DNA from: Euryodendron excelsum
Taxonomy: Eukaryota > Streptophyta > Magnoliopsida > Ericales > Pentaphylacaceae
Direction of reading: 5' to 3'
Assembly (NCBI GenBank): GCA_033060915.1
Contig: CM065378.1
Coordinates: forward strand, 17,476,001 to 17,540,000
Length of the DNA stretch: 64,000 nucleotides
The translations under genes were made by a program, and so were the position numbers. Positions 20,761 to 33,173 of the stretch are shown here, one piece after another (position 1 is the stretch's first letter; each line of letters begins with the position of its first letter). The notes below the pieces were generated by a model that worked only from the letters and a program-made list of their open reading frames with translations, was not told where the DNA came from and searched no databases.

Positions 20761-20986
20761 TCATGGTTTATATATCATCTAAGACAGAGGTGGATTTAGA
20801 ATTTTTATTTAGTGGGGGCAAAATTTATCTAGATTCATACATGAAATTTTTTTTAATTGAAAATATATTTTTTAAATAAATAAAAGGATAATTATAGTAA
20901 AGATGCTGAAAAGGGATACCATCGGTATACGAAAGTTGAACAAAAAAATCCTATCAAAAATCTTAATCTAGATTTGACTTGTTAAG

Positions 20987-21616
20987 TGTGGGTCAAAGAA
21001 ATCAGGTCCAATTCGCCTGCTTAGGCCCAATAGAAATGAGGTAAATGAAGTTGGGTTGTAGATCAGTCCAAGTAGTCAAAAGAGCGGCAAGGCCTGCGCT
21101 ACCAACCTAATGCCAACCTTAGGCCCAAGCCCAACGCGGCGAGCCCAATTTGAGGGAATAATCGGAGCATTTATTGCTCTGACTGCAGCATTTAATGCGA
21201 AGATGACCTGCATTTAATGCAGCAGCGGCTTGCCACGCAACGTCTGCCATCATGTCCGATCAGCCGACTCTGGCACGATGATAAAGCTGGACAAACATCG
21301 AATTAGTCGGAGATGAATAATGTAGTCTATAATGTAGGTCGTGATGATCCAAAAGTAGACACAAAGGCAAAATACTCCATCGATTGCACTATAAATATAA
21401 CAGCCCCAAGGAAAAAGGTATGCACAATAAAAATTTAAGTATACACTGCTTTCATTCATTCGATTCTCAATCAAAATTGCTAACTTAATCGTCAGAGTAT
21501 GATCAATCTAAAGAGGGTCGACCCATTCTAACTTCTCTGTCCTTTTTATAGCGAGTTTGGGCTCATTAATATTGGCTCTAGTGTTCGGCCAAGCCTTCCC
21601 AAAAATTTCACTTATA
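20987..21616 (+). repeat. E2 5' LTR
   Basis: 630 bp. Promoter ACTATAAATATAACAG at about 21389 and AATAAA at about 21427 mark the core promoter and likely polyadenylation signal. GCATTTAATGC-type segments recur in U3. It matches the 3' LTR with many substitutions and small indels. Confidence 0.9.
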
Positions 21617-21618
21617 AT

Positions 21619-21637
21619 TAGCGTTGTCTGTAGGAAA
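21619..21637 (+). other. E2 primer-binding site, degenerate
   Basis: TTAGCGTTGTCTGTAGGAA lies where E1 has TGGTGCCGTCTGTGGGAA. Differences are mainly transitions. Confidence 0.55.
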
Positions 21638-21649
21638 GTCAAGATAACC

Positions 21650-23440
21650 ATGAGTACAAACGCCCAAAGGGAAAGAGGATAAAACCATAATGAGCGAGGA
21701 AATGACACTTCTTCTAGCAAAGATCACACCGATTCGACATACTGCCAATCTACCCTAGTAGACTATTGTCAAGGTTGAGTGATGAGGTCAAAAATACGGA
21801 CCCCTATTGGGAGCCACCATGAAGCACGAGACAGATTGCAGAGAGACCCAAATTACGTTAGGGAGACAAATCTCTGCAGAAACCACCATCGGGACCTCGC
21901 CCTTTCGCCCTCCAGTAGACGTATCTCAAGCGACCATATGCTTCGTTCTACTGAAAGGGAGCTTCGGTGACAAAAAGATTGCCTACCTCACCTCCTAGAT
22001 TTGGGCCATGAGGGAGGCCATTCCGAAAGAGATAGGCACGGCAGAGAAGGGTCCCCAATCATGAAAAGATCGCAGGGAGTCGAGACACCAGAAGCAAAGA
22101 CACTCCCCCGGTGCGAATGAGAGGAAGTTACATCTTTAGTATCAAACGCTGCGTGGAAAGTCGAGCAAATCGGCAACGCAGAAGGAACCAGACGCCGTAG
22201 GACAAGGTTCGGGCAGAAGCTGGTCAGCAACAAAAAGACTGAGAGAAGTGGTTCAATGAAAAGCTAGAGGATAAGAAGCAGCAGTCCAAAGACCGCACTA
22301 CCCAGGACATGATTAAAAAGGCCCTGGACCAAATTGCATCCACACCATTCACAGAGAAGATTGAGTCTCGCCAACCACCACGAAAGTTCACACCACCAAA
22401 GTTCACCCCATATGATGGAAATGCTGACCCAGTCAATCATGTTCGGCATTACAAGCAAATGATGGCGTTATGAAGTGGAGACCAATCCTTGATGTGCTGA
22501 ATTTTTCCCTCTAGCTTAGGGGATGTGGCCTTATGATGGTTCGACAAGTTGTCATCCAGGTCAGTGTCAAACTTGAGGTAACTTGCCAAGCTTTTTACTG
22601 CACGCTTCATAGCCAACAACATGCAACCCAAGGAAGTTGATTTCCTACTAACCTCATGGAAGGGCGAGGGAGAAGGATTGCGGGCATACGTAAGGCGCTA
22701 CTGAGTGACCTACAACGAGATCGACGAATGCAGCGAGTAGTTGGCTATAACCCAATTCAAGATCGGCTTGCCCATGGAGTACTGTTTACGACAATCCTTA
22801 ATGAAGAAGCCAACCCTCACCGTACAAGAGTTGATGTCTAGAATCGAGCAATATGCCCAATTGGACAAAGATGCGCCTCAGTCGATTCAGAAAAGGTTGG
22901 CATAGTTGCCGAGAGGACAAATAGAAGAGATGCCAAGAAGCCTCGCCGAGAAGACAACAACAACCGAAGCAGGAAGGCAAATGATGGGGTCTATATATTC
23001 TACAAAGATCCCAACTACAAAATCTTACCCTAGATTCGTGACAAATCCTTTTTTAAATGGCCCTCAAAGCTAGGAGGAGACCCTACATCCCGAGACTAGA
23101 AGAAATTCTGTTCCTATCATCGGGAGAAGGGGCATCAGACAGAGCAGTGTTGGCATCTCAAAAACCACTTGGAAGACTTAGCCAAGGCTGGTCATCTCGA
23201 CCAGTATATTGATCGGGAAAAGATAAAACGCGAGGCCAGGCAACCACAGATGGAAGTTGTCCCACGAAAGGAGAATGAAGAAAGACCAGTCCGAGTGATC
23301 AACGTGCTACACAATTTAGTCGAATTAAAGGTCGTGGACTTGCACCAATACCGAGTTGAGATATAGAAGGCTACGCATCTAAGGGAGGTAATGTAGATAC
23401 AGCCTCTGTTTAACAAGGTTAAGGTCAGCAGCAACGTTGT
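21650..23440 (+). pseudogene. E2 gag, decayed
   Basis: Nominal start ATGAGTACA at 21650, with a stop soon after. The gag core near 22370-22780 keeps PKFTPYDGNADPVNHVRHY. The CX2HX4HX4C knuckle is at 23109-23150 (C-S-Y-H-R-E-K-G-H-Q-T-E-Q-C), intact here. The following segment to 23366 (about 65 codons from 23169) is the longest open piece. Stops and frameshifts break the rest. Confidence 0.85.
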
Positions 23441-25024
23441 GTCTATAACCTTCACTGATGAAGACCTCGTAGGGGTGCAGACCCCTCACAATGATGCCTT
23501 GGTTGTGATATTGAGAATGGCAGACTGCAACATAAGAAGGTTGCTCATTGACCAAGAAAGTTCTTTCGAAGTCATGTATTACAGCCTATTTAAAAAATTG
23601 GAACTAAAAGAGTCCAATCTCCAGCCATCTCTCAACCTATTGGTCGGATTCAGCTCGAACCCAGTTTGGCCTTTGGGGAAGGTTACAATTCATGTGACTG
23701 CCAGGGGAATTACGTTGCAGACAGAGTTTCTGGTAGTTTATGTGTCTTCCCCCTATAATGTGATCATGGGACGTACTTAGTTGCACCTCATGAAGGCTAT
23801 CCCATCATCCTATCATCAACTAATCAGATTCCTTGTCCCCGGTGGAGTGGGAGAAATAAGAAGAGACCAAGTGGCCACCAAACAATGCTTTCTGATGGCA
23901 TGCACAACAAAGATAAAAGCTGACAAGGTACAAATGATAGAGTTGCACGAGGACACACCCACTATCGACAATGTGGGGTAGACGCCGGAGAGTAAAGCCA
24001 TCGAAGAACTGAAGAAGATCCACATCAATCGGTAGAGTGAGAAGTATTTTATCTTCGGCGCGTCCTTCTCCAGAGTTGAAGAGAGCTCTCTAATTGAGCT
24101 GTTGACAAGTTAACTTAAGTTGTTCGTCTGGACTCCTTATGACATGCTGGGGATCAACATTGAGGTTGCCTGCCACTGGCTGAACGTTGACCTAAAGTGC
24201 TGACCTGTGGTCCAAAAGGGGAGAAAGGGGGCAACACAGCATGTGAACGCTATTATTGAAGAAATCAAAAAACTCTTAGAAGCCGGGGCAATTCAGGAAA
24301 TCCACTACCCAAGCTGGCTTTTGAATACCGTGGTGGTAAAAAAAAAGGACGGCAAGTGGAGGGTCTGCGTTGACTTCACTGATCTAAATATGGCGTGCCC
24401 TAAGGACCCCTTCCCTCTCCCCAATATCAACTAGCATGTAGATTCAACAACCGATTTAAGAGAATGAGCTTCTTGGATGCCTACTGGGGGTATCACCAGA
24501 TTCATATCCGTCTAGATGATCAGGAGAATACGGCCTTCATCACTCCAAGAGGTATTTTCTATTACAAAGCAATGCCCTTTGGTCTAAAGAATGCTTGGGC
24601 TACTTACTAGCTACTAGTCACCAAAATATTCAAAAACCATATCGGCAACACTATAGAGGTCTATATCGACGATATGGTGGTGAAAAGTAAAGTCAACAGC
24701 TCCCATTTAAAGGATTTAAAAGGAGTGTTTGGCATCCTAAAGTAGTATAAAAAAATGAGGCTAAATGCCTCCAAATGCGTGTTCGGAGTCAGTTCGGGAA
24801 AATTCTTGGGGTTCTTGGTCACCCATTGGGGAATTGAAGTAGATTCATGCCAAATTAGTGCGATCCAGAGCGTTCAAGCACCAAAGAATGCTAAAAAAGT
24901 ACAGAAGTTGACCGAATTGGCAGCGGCACTCAACAGATTCATCAGCTAATCTTCAGATAAGTGTCGACTATTTTTCCAGCTTCTCAAAAAGCGAGAACAA
25001 TTCAAATGGACTTTGGATTGTGAT
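23441..25024 (+). pseudogene. E2 pol part 1: protease, RT, start of RNase H
   Basis: Protease-like LLIDQESSFEVMYY lies at about 23537-23580, with the glycine of the family's D-Q-G-S-S lost. RT extends from about 24190 to 24960: WRVCVDFTDLNMACPKDPFP near 24358, an intact catalytic [10 protein letters not shown] near 24663, and [14 protein letters not shown] near 24776. Stops occur at 23778, 23980, 24112 and elsewhere. At 25025 the frame is cut by S1 and resumes at 30368. Confidence 0.9.
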
Positions 25025-28000
25025 TGTCGCACCCAGATTTTTTGCGCTCGAGGAATACACACACAAGTGGAAAAAATGATGTACTCTCTCGTTAGAACTC
25101 ACCCTCCTAGAAGAATGAGTGCAACTAAGTTTGAATTGAAAATTGGATTTGAATAAAGGGATTTTGAAAAAGATTTGGAGTCGCCACCTAACTTGATTAA
25201 GGTGAGTTAGGTCACCTAAAAACTAAGAATAATCCGAAGACTACACTTAGGGTTTTTGGGAAAACAATTTTGAAAATGTCTCCTCAAGAGAGGGTTTTTA
25301 AGAAAACAGGTTGTTTGGCAACCTTTAGAAAATATTTAGCCCTTTTTGAAAAATAACTCCGTTTTGATCTTTGAAATCAGTGATCCTAGGTTCAGAGGTT
25401 GGTTACGTGTAGGGAAGACGCACTAAGCCATCACCCTACCCCACCCTTTCGGTACCTACATGTCAATCTACCCTAAATTCACCTATGAGAGTCTTCGACT
25501 AACTATAGTTCAATCTTATCCACTTTGAAAAAGAATGTTTGAAAAGAAACATGATGCATGATATGCATGTGCAAGAAAAGAGATTTGGAAATAGATTTGA
25601 AAAGAGTCTGATTTGATTTGAAAAGAAAGAGATAGAAGCTTGAATTTGAAGATCAAAATTGAATTTGGAAATTAAAATTGAAGATTGAAAATAGAAATAG
25701 ATCATGGAATTGAAAACTTGAAGAAAATTGTAGGATTGGAGATTGGAAAGAAATTGTAGAATAGAATTTGAAAAATATTATGGAATTGGAAATTTAAAAA
25801 ATGTGGTGGAATTTGAAATTTGAAAGAAGTTGTAGAAACAGAGATTTGAAAAATGTTGTAAAAATTTGAGATTTGAAAAATGTTGTGACCGCACCCATGA
25901 GAGTTGCCTACATATCCTTTTGGAGAAATTAGGTCAGTCGTAGTTCGGACTGGAGTCCGATTGAAAAGAGATTAATTTGAAAGAAAGAGATTGAATTGGA
26001 AATTGGATTAGAAAATTGAGAGATTGAACTTAGAATAGAAGATTGAAAATTGAAATTTAGTATTCTGGAATTGAAGAGATTAGATTTTGATTTGAAAAGA
26101 TAAAGTTGGAAGAAAGATTTAGACTTGTTTTAGAAAGATGAAGGTTTAGAAAACCTAGACTTAAGAAATATGAGATTTAGGAAAGACTCGAGAGTGTAAG
26201 AAAGATTGGATTTAGGAAAGGTTCGAATTAGGAAAGGTCCGATTTAGGAAAGCTTCGAATTAGGAAAGTTTCATTTTTGGAAAGTTTTGGAATTAGGAAA
26301 GTTTCAACTTAGGAAAGTTTTCAAATTAAGAAAGTTTTGAAATTAGGAAAGTTTCAAAATTAGGAAAGTTTGAATTTGGAAAGGTTTGAAAAAGGAAAGT
26401 TTCCAATTTAGGAAATGTTTGAATTAAGAAAGTTTTGAGTTTAGAAAAGTCTTAGATTTGGAAAGATGTTGAAGTTTTGGAAAGTTTAGAATTTGGAAAG
26501 ATTTAGGTTTAGAAAGATTTAACTTGAGAAAGTTTCAAATTTGAAAAGTTTTGAATTTGGAAAGATTTGAAATTTAGAAAGTTTAAGATTTAGAATGTTT
26601 TAGAGTTTTAAAAAATCTTGAGATTAAGAAAGGTTTGAGTTTAGGAAAAGTTTGAAAACTTAGGTTTGAGAAGATAGAATTAGGAAAGGGTTGAATTAGG
26701 AAATATTTGAAAGTTGAGTTTTAAAATTTAGGAAAGATTTTTATGTTCAAGTTTTGGAAACTTAAGATTTAAGAAAGTTGAGAATTAGGAAGGATGTGAA
26801 TTAGAAAAAATTTGGATTAGGAAGGGATTGGATTTGGTTTCTAAAAGAGAAAGTTTGATTTCGTTTCCAAAAACGGAGGATTGAATTCGGTTTCCTAAAC
26901 GGGAAGATCTGATTTGGTTTCCTAAAGGGAAGATAAGATTTGGCAAGGATTTGGAAAGGGAGATTCTAGAAACCTTAGATTTGAAAAATTATAGTTTCGA
27001 CGTAGAAAATAGGTTTTGGAAACGTGTATAGTTTGGGTGTAGAAAATGAGAGATTTTGGAAACCTAGGTTCAAGGCAAAGTTTGAAAATCATATTTTTGG
27101 AAAGAAAATTAGGGTTTCCTAATCATGGGTTCTAGGGCTTGACATGGCTTCTAAGGAAAGAGTTTTTGAAAAGTGCGTTTTTGAAAATTAAGATTTTGGA
27201 AGGAAATCTTAAAGATAAGTTTCTAGAAGGAAGAATTTTTGGAAAGTAAATTCGAAGAGAGAGTTTTTGGAAAGAGATTTTAAAGAGGAGTTTTTGGAAA
27301 GTGTGTTTTTAGAAACGAAAGTTTTAGAAGGAAAATCCTAGAGGAGAGTTTCTAGAAGGAAAATTTTGGAAAGAGAGTTTTTTAGAAAGATTTTTGGAAG
27401 GAGATTGTTGGAGAAGAGAGTTTTTAGGAAAGTGAATTTAAGGGAGTGTTTTTAGAAAGTGAATTTTGAGGAGAAAGAGTTTTTAGAAAGGAGTTGAAAA
27501 AGAGAGTTTGAAAAATAGACTTTTGGAGGGAGTTTTTGAAAACAAATTTGGAAAGAAAAGTTTTTGGGAAGTACGTTGAAAAAGAAGATTTTTTAGGAAA
27601 AGATTTTTGAAGAGAGAGTTTTTGGAAGGTGTAAAAACATCTCACTTTCCTAAAGCAATTTTAACCATAAAAGGGCTAAAACCACTTTAGGAAAGCGATT
27701 TTGAAAACAACAAGAGTTGAAAATATGGACCATGAGGTCACTTTAATTATAACACTTTTCTAAAGAAATCCTAACCATGGAAAAGCTAAAATCACCCTAG
27801 GATTGTGATTTTGAAAACAAGTTTTTGAAAAGGGAATTTTGATGCAATTTTGAAAACAAGTTTGAAAACGATTTGAAAAACAACTTTGAAAATGATTTTT
27901 GGAAGATGCAAGATTATGATATGCACAATACAATTTTGGGGTCATGAATATACAAGGCTAAGGCTTCACCACATAATTAAGGGACCGGACCCACGTGGTC

Positions 28001-28494
28001 TCCAGTTAGCCTAAAGGAAAGCCCCCGACACAGCGACCCTCCGATAGTCTAATCCTACACATGGACCGGGAGTCCCCTTGTTTTAAGCATGCAAAGAAAG
28101 AGGGGGGGGAAAGAGATGGGGGATTAAAATAGAGAAAACCCAAGTGGGTTAGGAGAGAGGGGCAAGTGCGGAAATTTAAATAGAGAACCTACCTTGTATC
28201 TTATTTATTTTGCGCGCCTTGCTTTCTTCGGTCTTCATCTTGGTCTTCATTTTTAATCTTCAAGAGCTGCCTTCAATCTTCAAACTTTAGATTGCAACTC
28301 TTCAAGTCTTCGAAGGAGGGTCGAAGGTTAGTGTATGAGTGTATGGGAGTGTATAGAAGGCTAGGGTTTAGTATATGGTGGCTAGGGTTTGGAAAACCTA
28401 GGAAAGCTAGGGTTTAGGAGGTGCTTGAGCTCCGTATATCGAAATATAAGATTTTTAGATTGATTTTATGGACCCTTTTCACGTTGGAGGACGC

Positions 28495-28512
28495 TCTGTA
28501 TTTATAAAGGTT
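28495..28512 (-). promoter_or_regulatory. TATA box of S1
   Basis: CCTTTATAAATACAGAGCGT on the minus strand. The same TATAAATACAGAG occurs in S2 and S3 at comparable places. Confidence 0.65.
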
Positions 28513-28514
28513 GG

Positions 28515-28610
28515 ACAACACTGGCGCCTGTTACAGTGGCGCCAGGCCAGAATTTACACTGGCGCCACGCCAATTTTTAGCTTGGTGCCACTACTAGTGG
28601 CGCCAGCCAT
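28515..28610. repeat. GGCGCC palindrome cluster in S1 U3
   Basis: TGGCGCC-type hexamers occur four times within about 80 bp immediately upstream (minus sense) of the S1 TATA box. S2 and S3 keep weaker versions. Confidence 0.6.
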
Positions 28611-28959
28611 TTAGGAAATATTTAAGATCGGCAAGCAACGTATCTTTAACCAGATTTGGGCGCCTGTACTAGTGACTACCATACGATTTTTAGCCTGGCT
28701 TCACTAGGAGTGACTTCGGAAAGTCCGGGAATGATTTGAAGGAGCCGGGAATGACCCGGAAGGTCGGAAAAAAGTAGGAACACTTAAAATAATGTTCTGG
28801 AGGTATTTGACTTGAGAAATGAGGATAAGATGGGTCGAAAAGGTTGACCGGGCCTTTAGAGGCAAAACGGTCAACCGGACAGGGAAACTGTCGGGACAGA
28901 CTCGGACTGCCCCGGAAGAAGACTGGGGATTTGGAAACATTATTCAGAATGTTTTCAAA

Positions 28960-29515
28960 GGTTGCCGGTTTGATTCCCAGAGCCGGTGTGGTCGGAAAAG
29001 GAGACCGACCCACTAGGGGCAAAACGGTCATTTCGCACCGGGTTTGCTGGAACTGACTCGAAATAATCCAAAAAGGTAAAGGGAGGTTGAGAACACTATA
29101 AAAAGCAGTCTCAGAAGGTTATCGATTTGATATCCAGAGCCAGTGTGGTCGAAAAAGGAGACCGGCCCACCAGAGGCAAAATAGTCATTTTGTACCAGGT
29201 TGGCCGGAACTGACTCGGAATGATCCGGAAAGGTAAAGGAAGGTTAAGAATACTATAAGAAGTAATCTCAGAGGGTTACCGGTTTGATACCCAGAGCCGG
29301 TGTGGTCGAAAAAGGAGACCGACCCACTAGGGACAAAATGGTCATTTTGTACCGGGTTGGCCGGAACTAACTCGGAATGATCTGGAAAGGTAAAGGAAGG
29401 TTGAGAATACTATAAGAAGTAATCTCAGAGGGTTACCAGTTTGATACCCAGAGCCGGTGTGGTTCCCGAGACATTCGAATGCCTAGGGGCAAAATGGTCA
29501 TCTTGACCGGAAAGT
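28960..29515. repeat. 157-bp tandem repeats in S1 U3 (about 4 units)
   Basis: The marker GAT(T/A)(C/T)CCAGAGCC starts at 28972, 29129, 29286 and 29443, giving a constant 157-bp period. Each unit carries GGTGTGGTCGRAAAAGGAGACC and AAAACGGTCATTT. Two comparable units are in S2 (near 52190 and 52340) and S3 (near 57490 and 57650). Confidence 0.85.
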
Positions 29516-29730
29516 CTCGGAAAAGGTCTAAAGGGTAGTTTGGTCATTTTTCACCGAAGTGGGCTAAGAGAAACTGGTGTTAACCTAGGTTTTGAGTGTT
29601 TCTGCCACTCTAACGGTGGTCGTCATGACATAGGGGTTTGTTGGCAATTCCCTATATCGACCTATTTGTGAATATTTCCGCTACTCGGACTGTTGTGATG
29701 TTTGCGAGTATTTTCGCTACTCCGACCGTC

Positions 29731-30170
29731 TCGAGGAATAAACTGTCTCGAGAGAGGGATTGGAAAAGAGACTTACCATCTCCGAGAAGACGTGCTTGGA
29801 TTGGAACCGTCTCGAGGAATAAACTGTCTTGAGAGAGGGATTGGAAAGGGGCTTATCGTCTCTGAAAAGACGTGCCTGATTTGGAACCTTCTCGAGGAAT
29901 AAACTATCTCGAGAGAGGGATTGGAAATGGGTCTTACCGTCTTCGAAAAGACGTGCCTGGATTGGAACCGTCTCGAGGAATAAACTGTCCCGAGAGAGGG
30001 ATTGGAAATGGGTCTTACTGTCTTCGAAAAGACATGCCTGGATTGGAACCGTCTCGAGGAATAAACTGTCCCAAGAAAGGGATTGGAAATGGGTCTTACT
30101 GTCTTCGAAAAGAGGTGCCTGGATAGATTTACCGTCTCGAGGAATCAACTGTCTCGAGAGAAGGGCTGGA
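29731..30170. repeat. 81-bp tandem repeats in S1 U3 (5-6 units)
   Basis: TCGAGGAATAAACTGTC recurs at 29731, 29812, 29892, 29973, 30054 and (variant) 30137: periods 81, 80, 81, 81, 83. Because 81 is a multiple of three, frames stay open on both strands and produce spurious repeat proteins. The unit holds TCTCGAGA-type palindromes. S2 and S3 have single degenerate units. Confidence 0.9.
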
Positions 30171-30367
30171 ATCGGAAAGGAAAGGACGATGCCCCTAAGG
30201 GCATTTTGGTCATTTTGCCTCTATTTGGGCCTGACGGGACTGCAAGCGATGGACACGCGGGATTTGGACTTAGAGAGTTGGTTTCGGTTGGAATATGCCC
30301 ACAGTAACTTGAAAACAAGTCTGGACGGAGTGTATACTGCCGAGCGGTCAAAAATAGGGTGCTTACA

Positions 30368-32613
30368 ACAATCAAGCCCTTGGTGATCTAAAGAAATACT
30401 TGACCCAGCCACCCTTACTTTCCACCCCATTCAAACATGAAGAACTCTTTCTCTACCCAGTAGTATCATAGCACACTGTCAGTGTCGTACTGCTAAGACA
30501 ACAAGATCGGGAATAGAATCCAGTCTATTATGTTTGTAAAACACTCTGGGGGTAGAAAATAGGTACATACCATTAGAGAAATTGGTGCTTGCTATGGTAG
30601 TGGTGTCTCACAAATTGGTACACAACTTCAGAGCCCACACCATTAATGTCCTCATGAACCATTAACTCAAAACTCCTTAGAAGGGCTAACTTCTCTGGCA
30701 AATTAGCAAAATGGGCCGTTGAGCTAGGAGAATTTAACATCAAGTTCCACCCAAGATCGGCAGTTAAAGGTTAATTACTTGCTGACTTTATTATCGAATT
30801 CTCTGTTGAACTGCCACTGGAGCCTAACCCTCTAACACCTTCTGCTTAACAACACGTTGACCTCCCCTTGGACCTTTGGGAAAGTGTTGATCATTGGAAA
30901 CTCTATGTTCACGGAGCGTCTAATTACTGGGGGGCGGGATCGAGTATATGCTCATTATGCAGACGGTTTGGCCATTGAACAAGCTATCAAACTAGAGTTC
31001 ACCGCCTCAAATAATGAATCTGAATACGAGGCTTTACTTGCTGGATTGTGCCGAGCCATTGAATTAAAAATTGCCAAGATTATCATCTATTTCGACTCCT
31101 AGTTAGTAGTCAACCATATCACGAGATAATACGATGCAAAAAATGACAGAATAACGAAGTATCTAGTAAAAGCTAAGGAATTGCTAACCAAGTTCGGCAG
31201 TTACAACTCCTCCAGATCAGGCAGGATAACAACTCTCGTCGATGCCTTAGCTACACTAGCAATAGCCTTAAATTCGGGGTCAAAAAGAACAATCAATGTG
31301 GAGACCTTACCCAAACTGAGCATATTTCATGAGGAAGAACAAGCTCTAACTATAGAACAACTGGGACCATCCTGGATGGACCCAATTATCTTCTATCTTG
31401 ACAAAGACGAGCTACCAGAGGACAAGAACGAAGCCAAAATGATCAAACGCAAAGCCCTCAGATACTGGCTGTTACCAACTAAGGAACTCTATAGGAGATC
31501 CTTCACATGCCCTTACTTGCATTGTGTCCACCCGAACAAGGTGCAGGGCATTCTATTCGAAATCCACTAAAGGATATATAAAAGTCATGTCAGCGGAAGG
31601 TCCTTAGCCCACTGAGCTATCTCACAAGGATACTGGTGACCCTATATACAAAAAGACACAGCCCAGTACGTGCTGAGATGTGAAAAGTGTCAAACGTTCT
31701 CTCCAATTATACATCAGCCGCTGAAGATCTCGCAACTATAACTAGCCCTTGGCCTTTTTCCCAATGGGGACTTGATATAGTCGAGCCCCTGCCCCAAGCT
31801 CCAGGCAATAGGAGGTTTCTCATCGTGGTGACGGACTATTTCACCAAGTGGGTGGAGGCAGAACCCTTGTCAACCATCAGAGAGATTGACGCCAAAAGAT
31901 TTGCTTAGAAAAATATAGTAACAAGGTTCAGCATACCTCATGTACTTGTCTTGGACAACAACACCCAATTTGATGGCAACATGTTCATGTCATTCTGCAA
32001 AGAGCTCGGAATCCGAAACTACTATTCAACACCAGCATATCCACAGTGCAATGGGCAAGTTTGAAATTTTTAACAAAACCATGTTGAACGAGATCAAAAA
32101 AATGGCTGGAAAAGGTTAAAGGGAGATGGGTGGAAGAACTACCCAACGTCTTATGCTCCTATAGAACTACCCCAAGAAGGTCTAGGAGAAACACCCTTCT
32201 TTTTGGCTTACGGAGTGGAGGCAGTTATACCCTTGGAGGTAGGATTATCAACTATCAGATCGGTAGTATTCAACTCTGGGCTTAACAACCAGACCTTGGC
32301 CAGAGACCTCGATGTTACAGAAGAAAACAGAGAGGCTGCCCTAGTTAGGCTCACCAGATACCAGCAGCAGTTATGTCACTCTTACAACAAATGGGTTTAG
32401 CCTAGATCCTTTGTACCAAGAGACCTAGTCCTACAGAGGGTGTTAGGGAAAACAAAGAACCCTACGGATGGAAAGCTCTGTCCCAACTGGGAGGGTCCTT
32501 ATAGAGTGGCGTCCCAAGTCGGCGTAGGGGCATACTAACTGGAATCTATCGAAAATAGGAAACAACTACCCCGACCTTAGAAAGCAAACAATCTGAGAAA
32601 ATTCTATCAGTAG
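30368..32613 (+). pseudogene. E2 pol part 2: RNase H and integrase
   Basis: RNase H continues at TCAAGCCCTTGG, with the catalytic YVDG changed to Y-V-H-G at about 30902. The integrase zinc-binding region (LHCVHPNKVQGILFEIH) is near 31520 and ends in a stop. The core begins WGLDIVEPLP near 31766, then LDNNTQFDG near 31953, where SDNG is expected, so two catalytic motifs are altered. AYGVEAVIPLEV is near 32203 and the C-terminal RKFYQ and stop end the gene near 32611. Many stops. Confidence 0.88.
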
Positions 32614-33173
32614 AAATTGACTCTGTATGATGTATCTACTCAACAATGTTTTTCTAAAGCTTTATAAGATTGATAAAATCTGAAGTCTTTTAAACAAATT
32701 TGCTCATTCGATGCCACTCTAAAAAACCAAGTGTAAAAACTTGGTCATGTCTAAGTTGGATAGGTTGGCTAATGAAGTTTACAAAAATCCAAGTTTAAAA
32801 ACTTGGTCTTGTCCAAGTTGGACAGGTCGGCCAATGAAGGTTACAAAAATCCAAGTTTAAAAACTTGATCCTATCCAAGTCGGACAGGTTGGCCAATAAA
32901 AGTTATAAAAGATCAAGTATGAAATCCTGGTGCCTGCCGAATAAAGGCTGAAGAATTCTAAGGCAAAAAGGCAAAATTAAAGACAGTTAAGAATGGTCCT
33001 ACCCAAAGGCAGATGCACAAGCACGGATCAGAACACAATTCTACTCAAATATTCATATCGGCGAGATTATAAAACCACAAAGTTAAAGGCAAACTCAATA
33101 TGGCAAAAAAGACTTGTATTAATACGAAACAACCGATTACATAAAGAAAAAAAATAAGAAAAGGTATAAAAAG
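32614..33173. other. E2 pol / antisense-gene spacer
   Basis: This convergent intergenic region lies between the ends of pol (+) and the antisense gene (-). It contains the 60-bp repeats at 32727-32915 and otherwise no frames. Confidence 0.6.
32727..32915. repeat. About 60-bp palindrome-bearing repeats in E2 (about 3 units)
   Basis: Units carry ACCAAGTGTAAAAACTTGGT (a hairpin) and TCCAAGTTGGACAGGT (a second hairpin), then GGCCAATGAA. The same unit, seven times, is in E3 at 39800-40255. Confidence 0.85.

Larger units (their letters stand above)
25025..30367 (-). mobile_element. S1: giant non-coding LTR (solo LTR, Ogre/Tat-like), inside E2
   Basis: A 5,343-bp unit in the RNase H region of E2. 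Read on the minus strand it starts TGTAAGCACCC and ends GGGTGCGACA, proper TG...CA LTR ends. A single TATA box (CTTTATAAATACAGAG, about 28495-28512) lies 1.86 kb from its start, and there is no gag, pol or second LTR. Very long, repeat-bearing LTRs are known for Ogre-type Tat elements, so a solo LTR is the best reading; a LARD is the alternative. The flanks GTGAT and ACAAT match poorly as a TSD. The A/G-rich plus strand (TTAGGAAAGTTTGAA motifs, 26220-26800) explains the lack of frames. Confidence 0.8.

Noticed and set aside
29717..30148. Repeat-protein-like frames on both strands
   Set aside because: They come from the 81-bp (multiple of three) tandem array in the S1 LTR and are absent from S2 and S3.
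25025..30367. S1 as a complete small retrotransposon with two LTRs
   Set aside because: No internal direct terminal repeat, primer-binding site or coding region is visible, and only one TATA box. A single giant LTR fits better.
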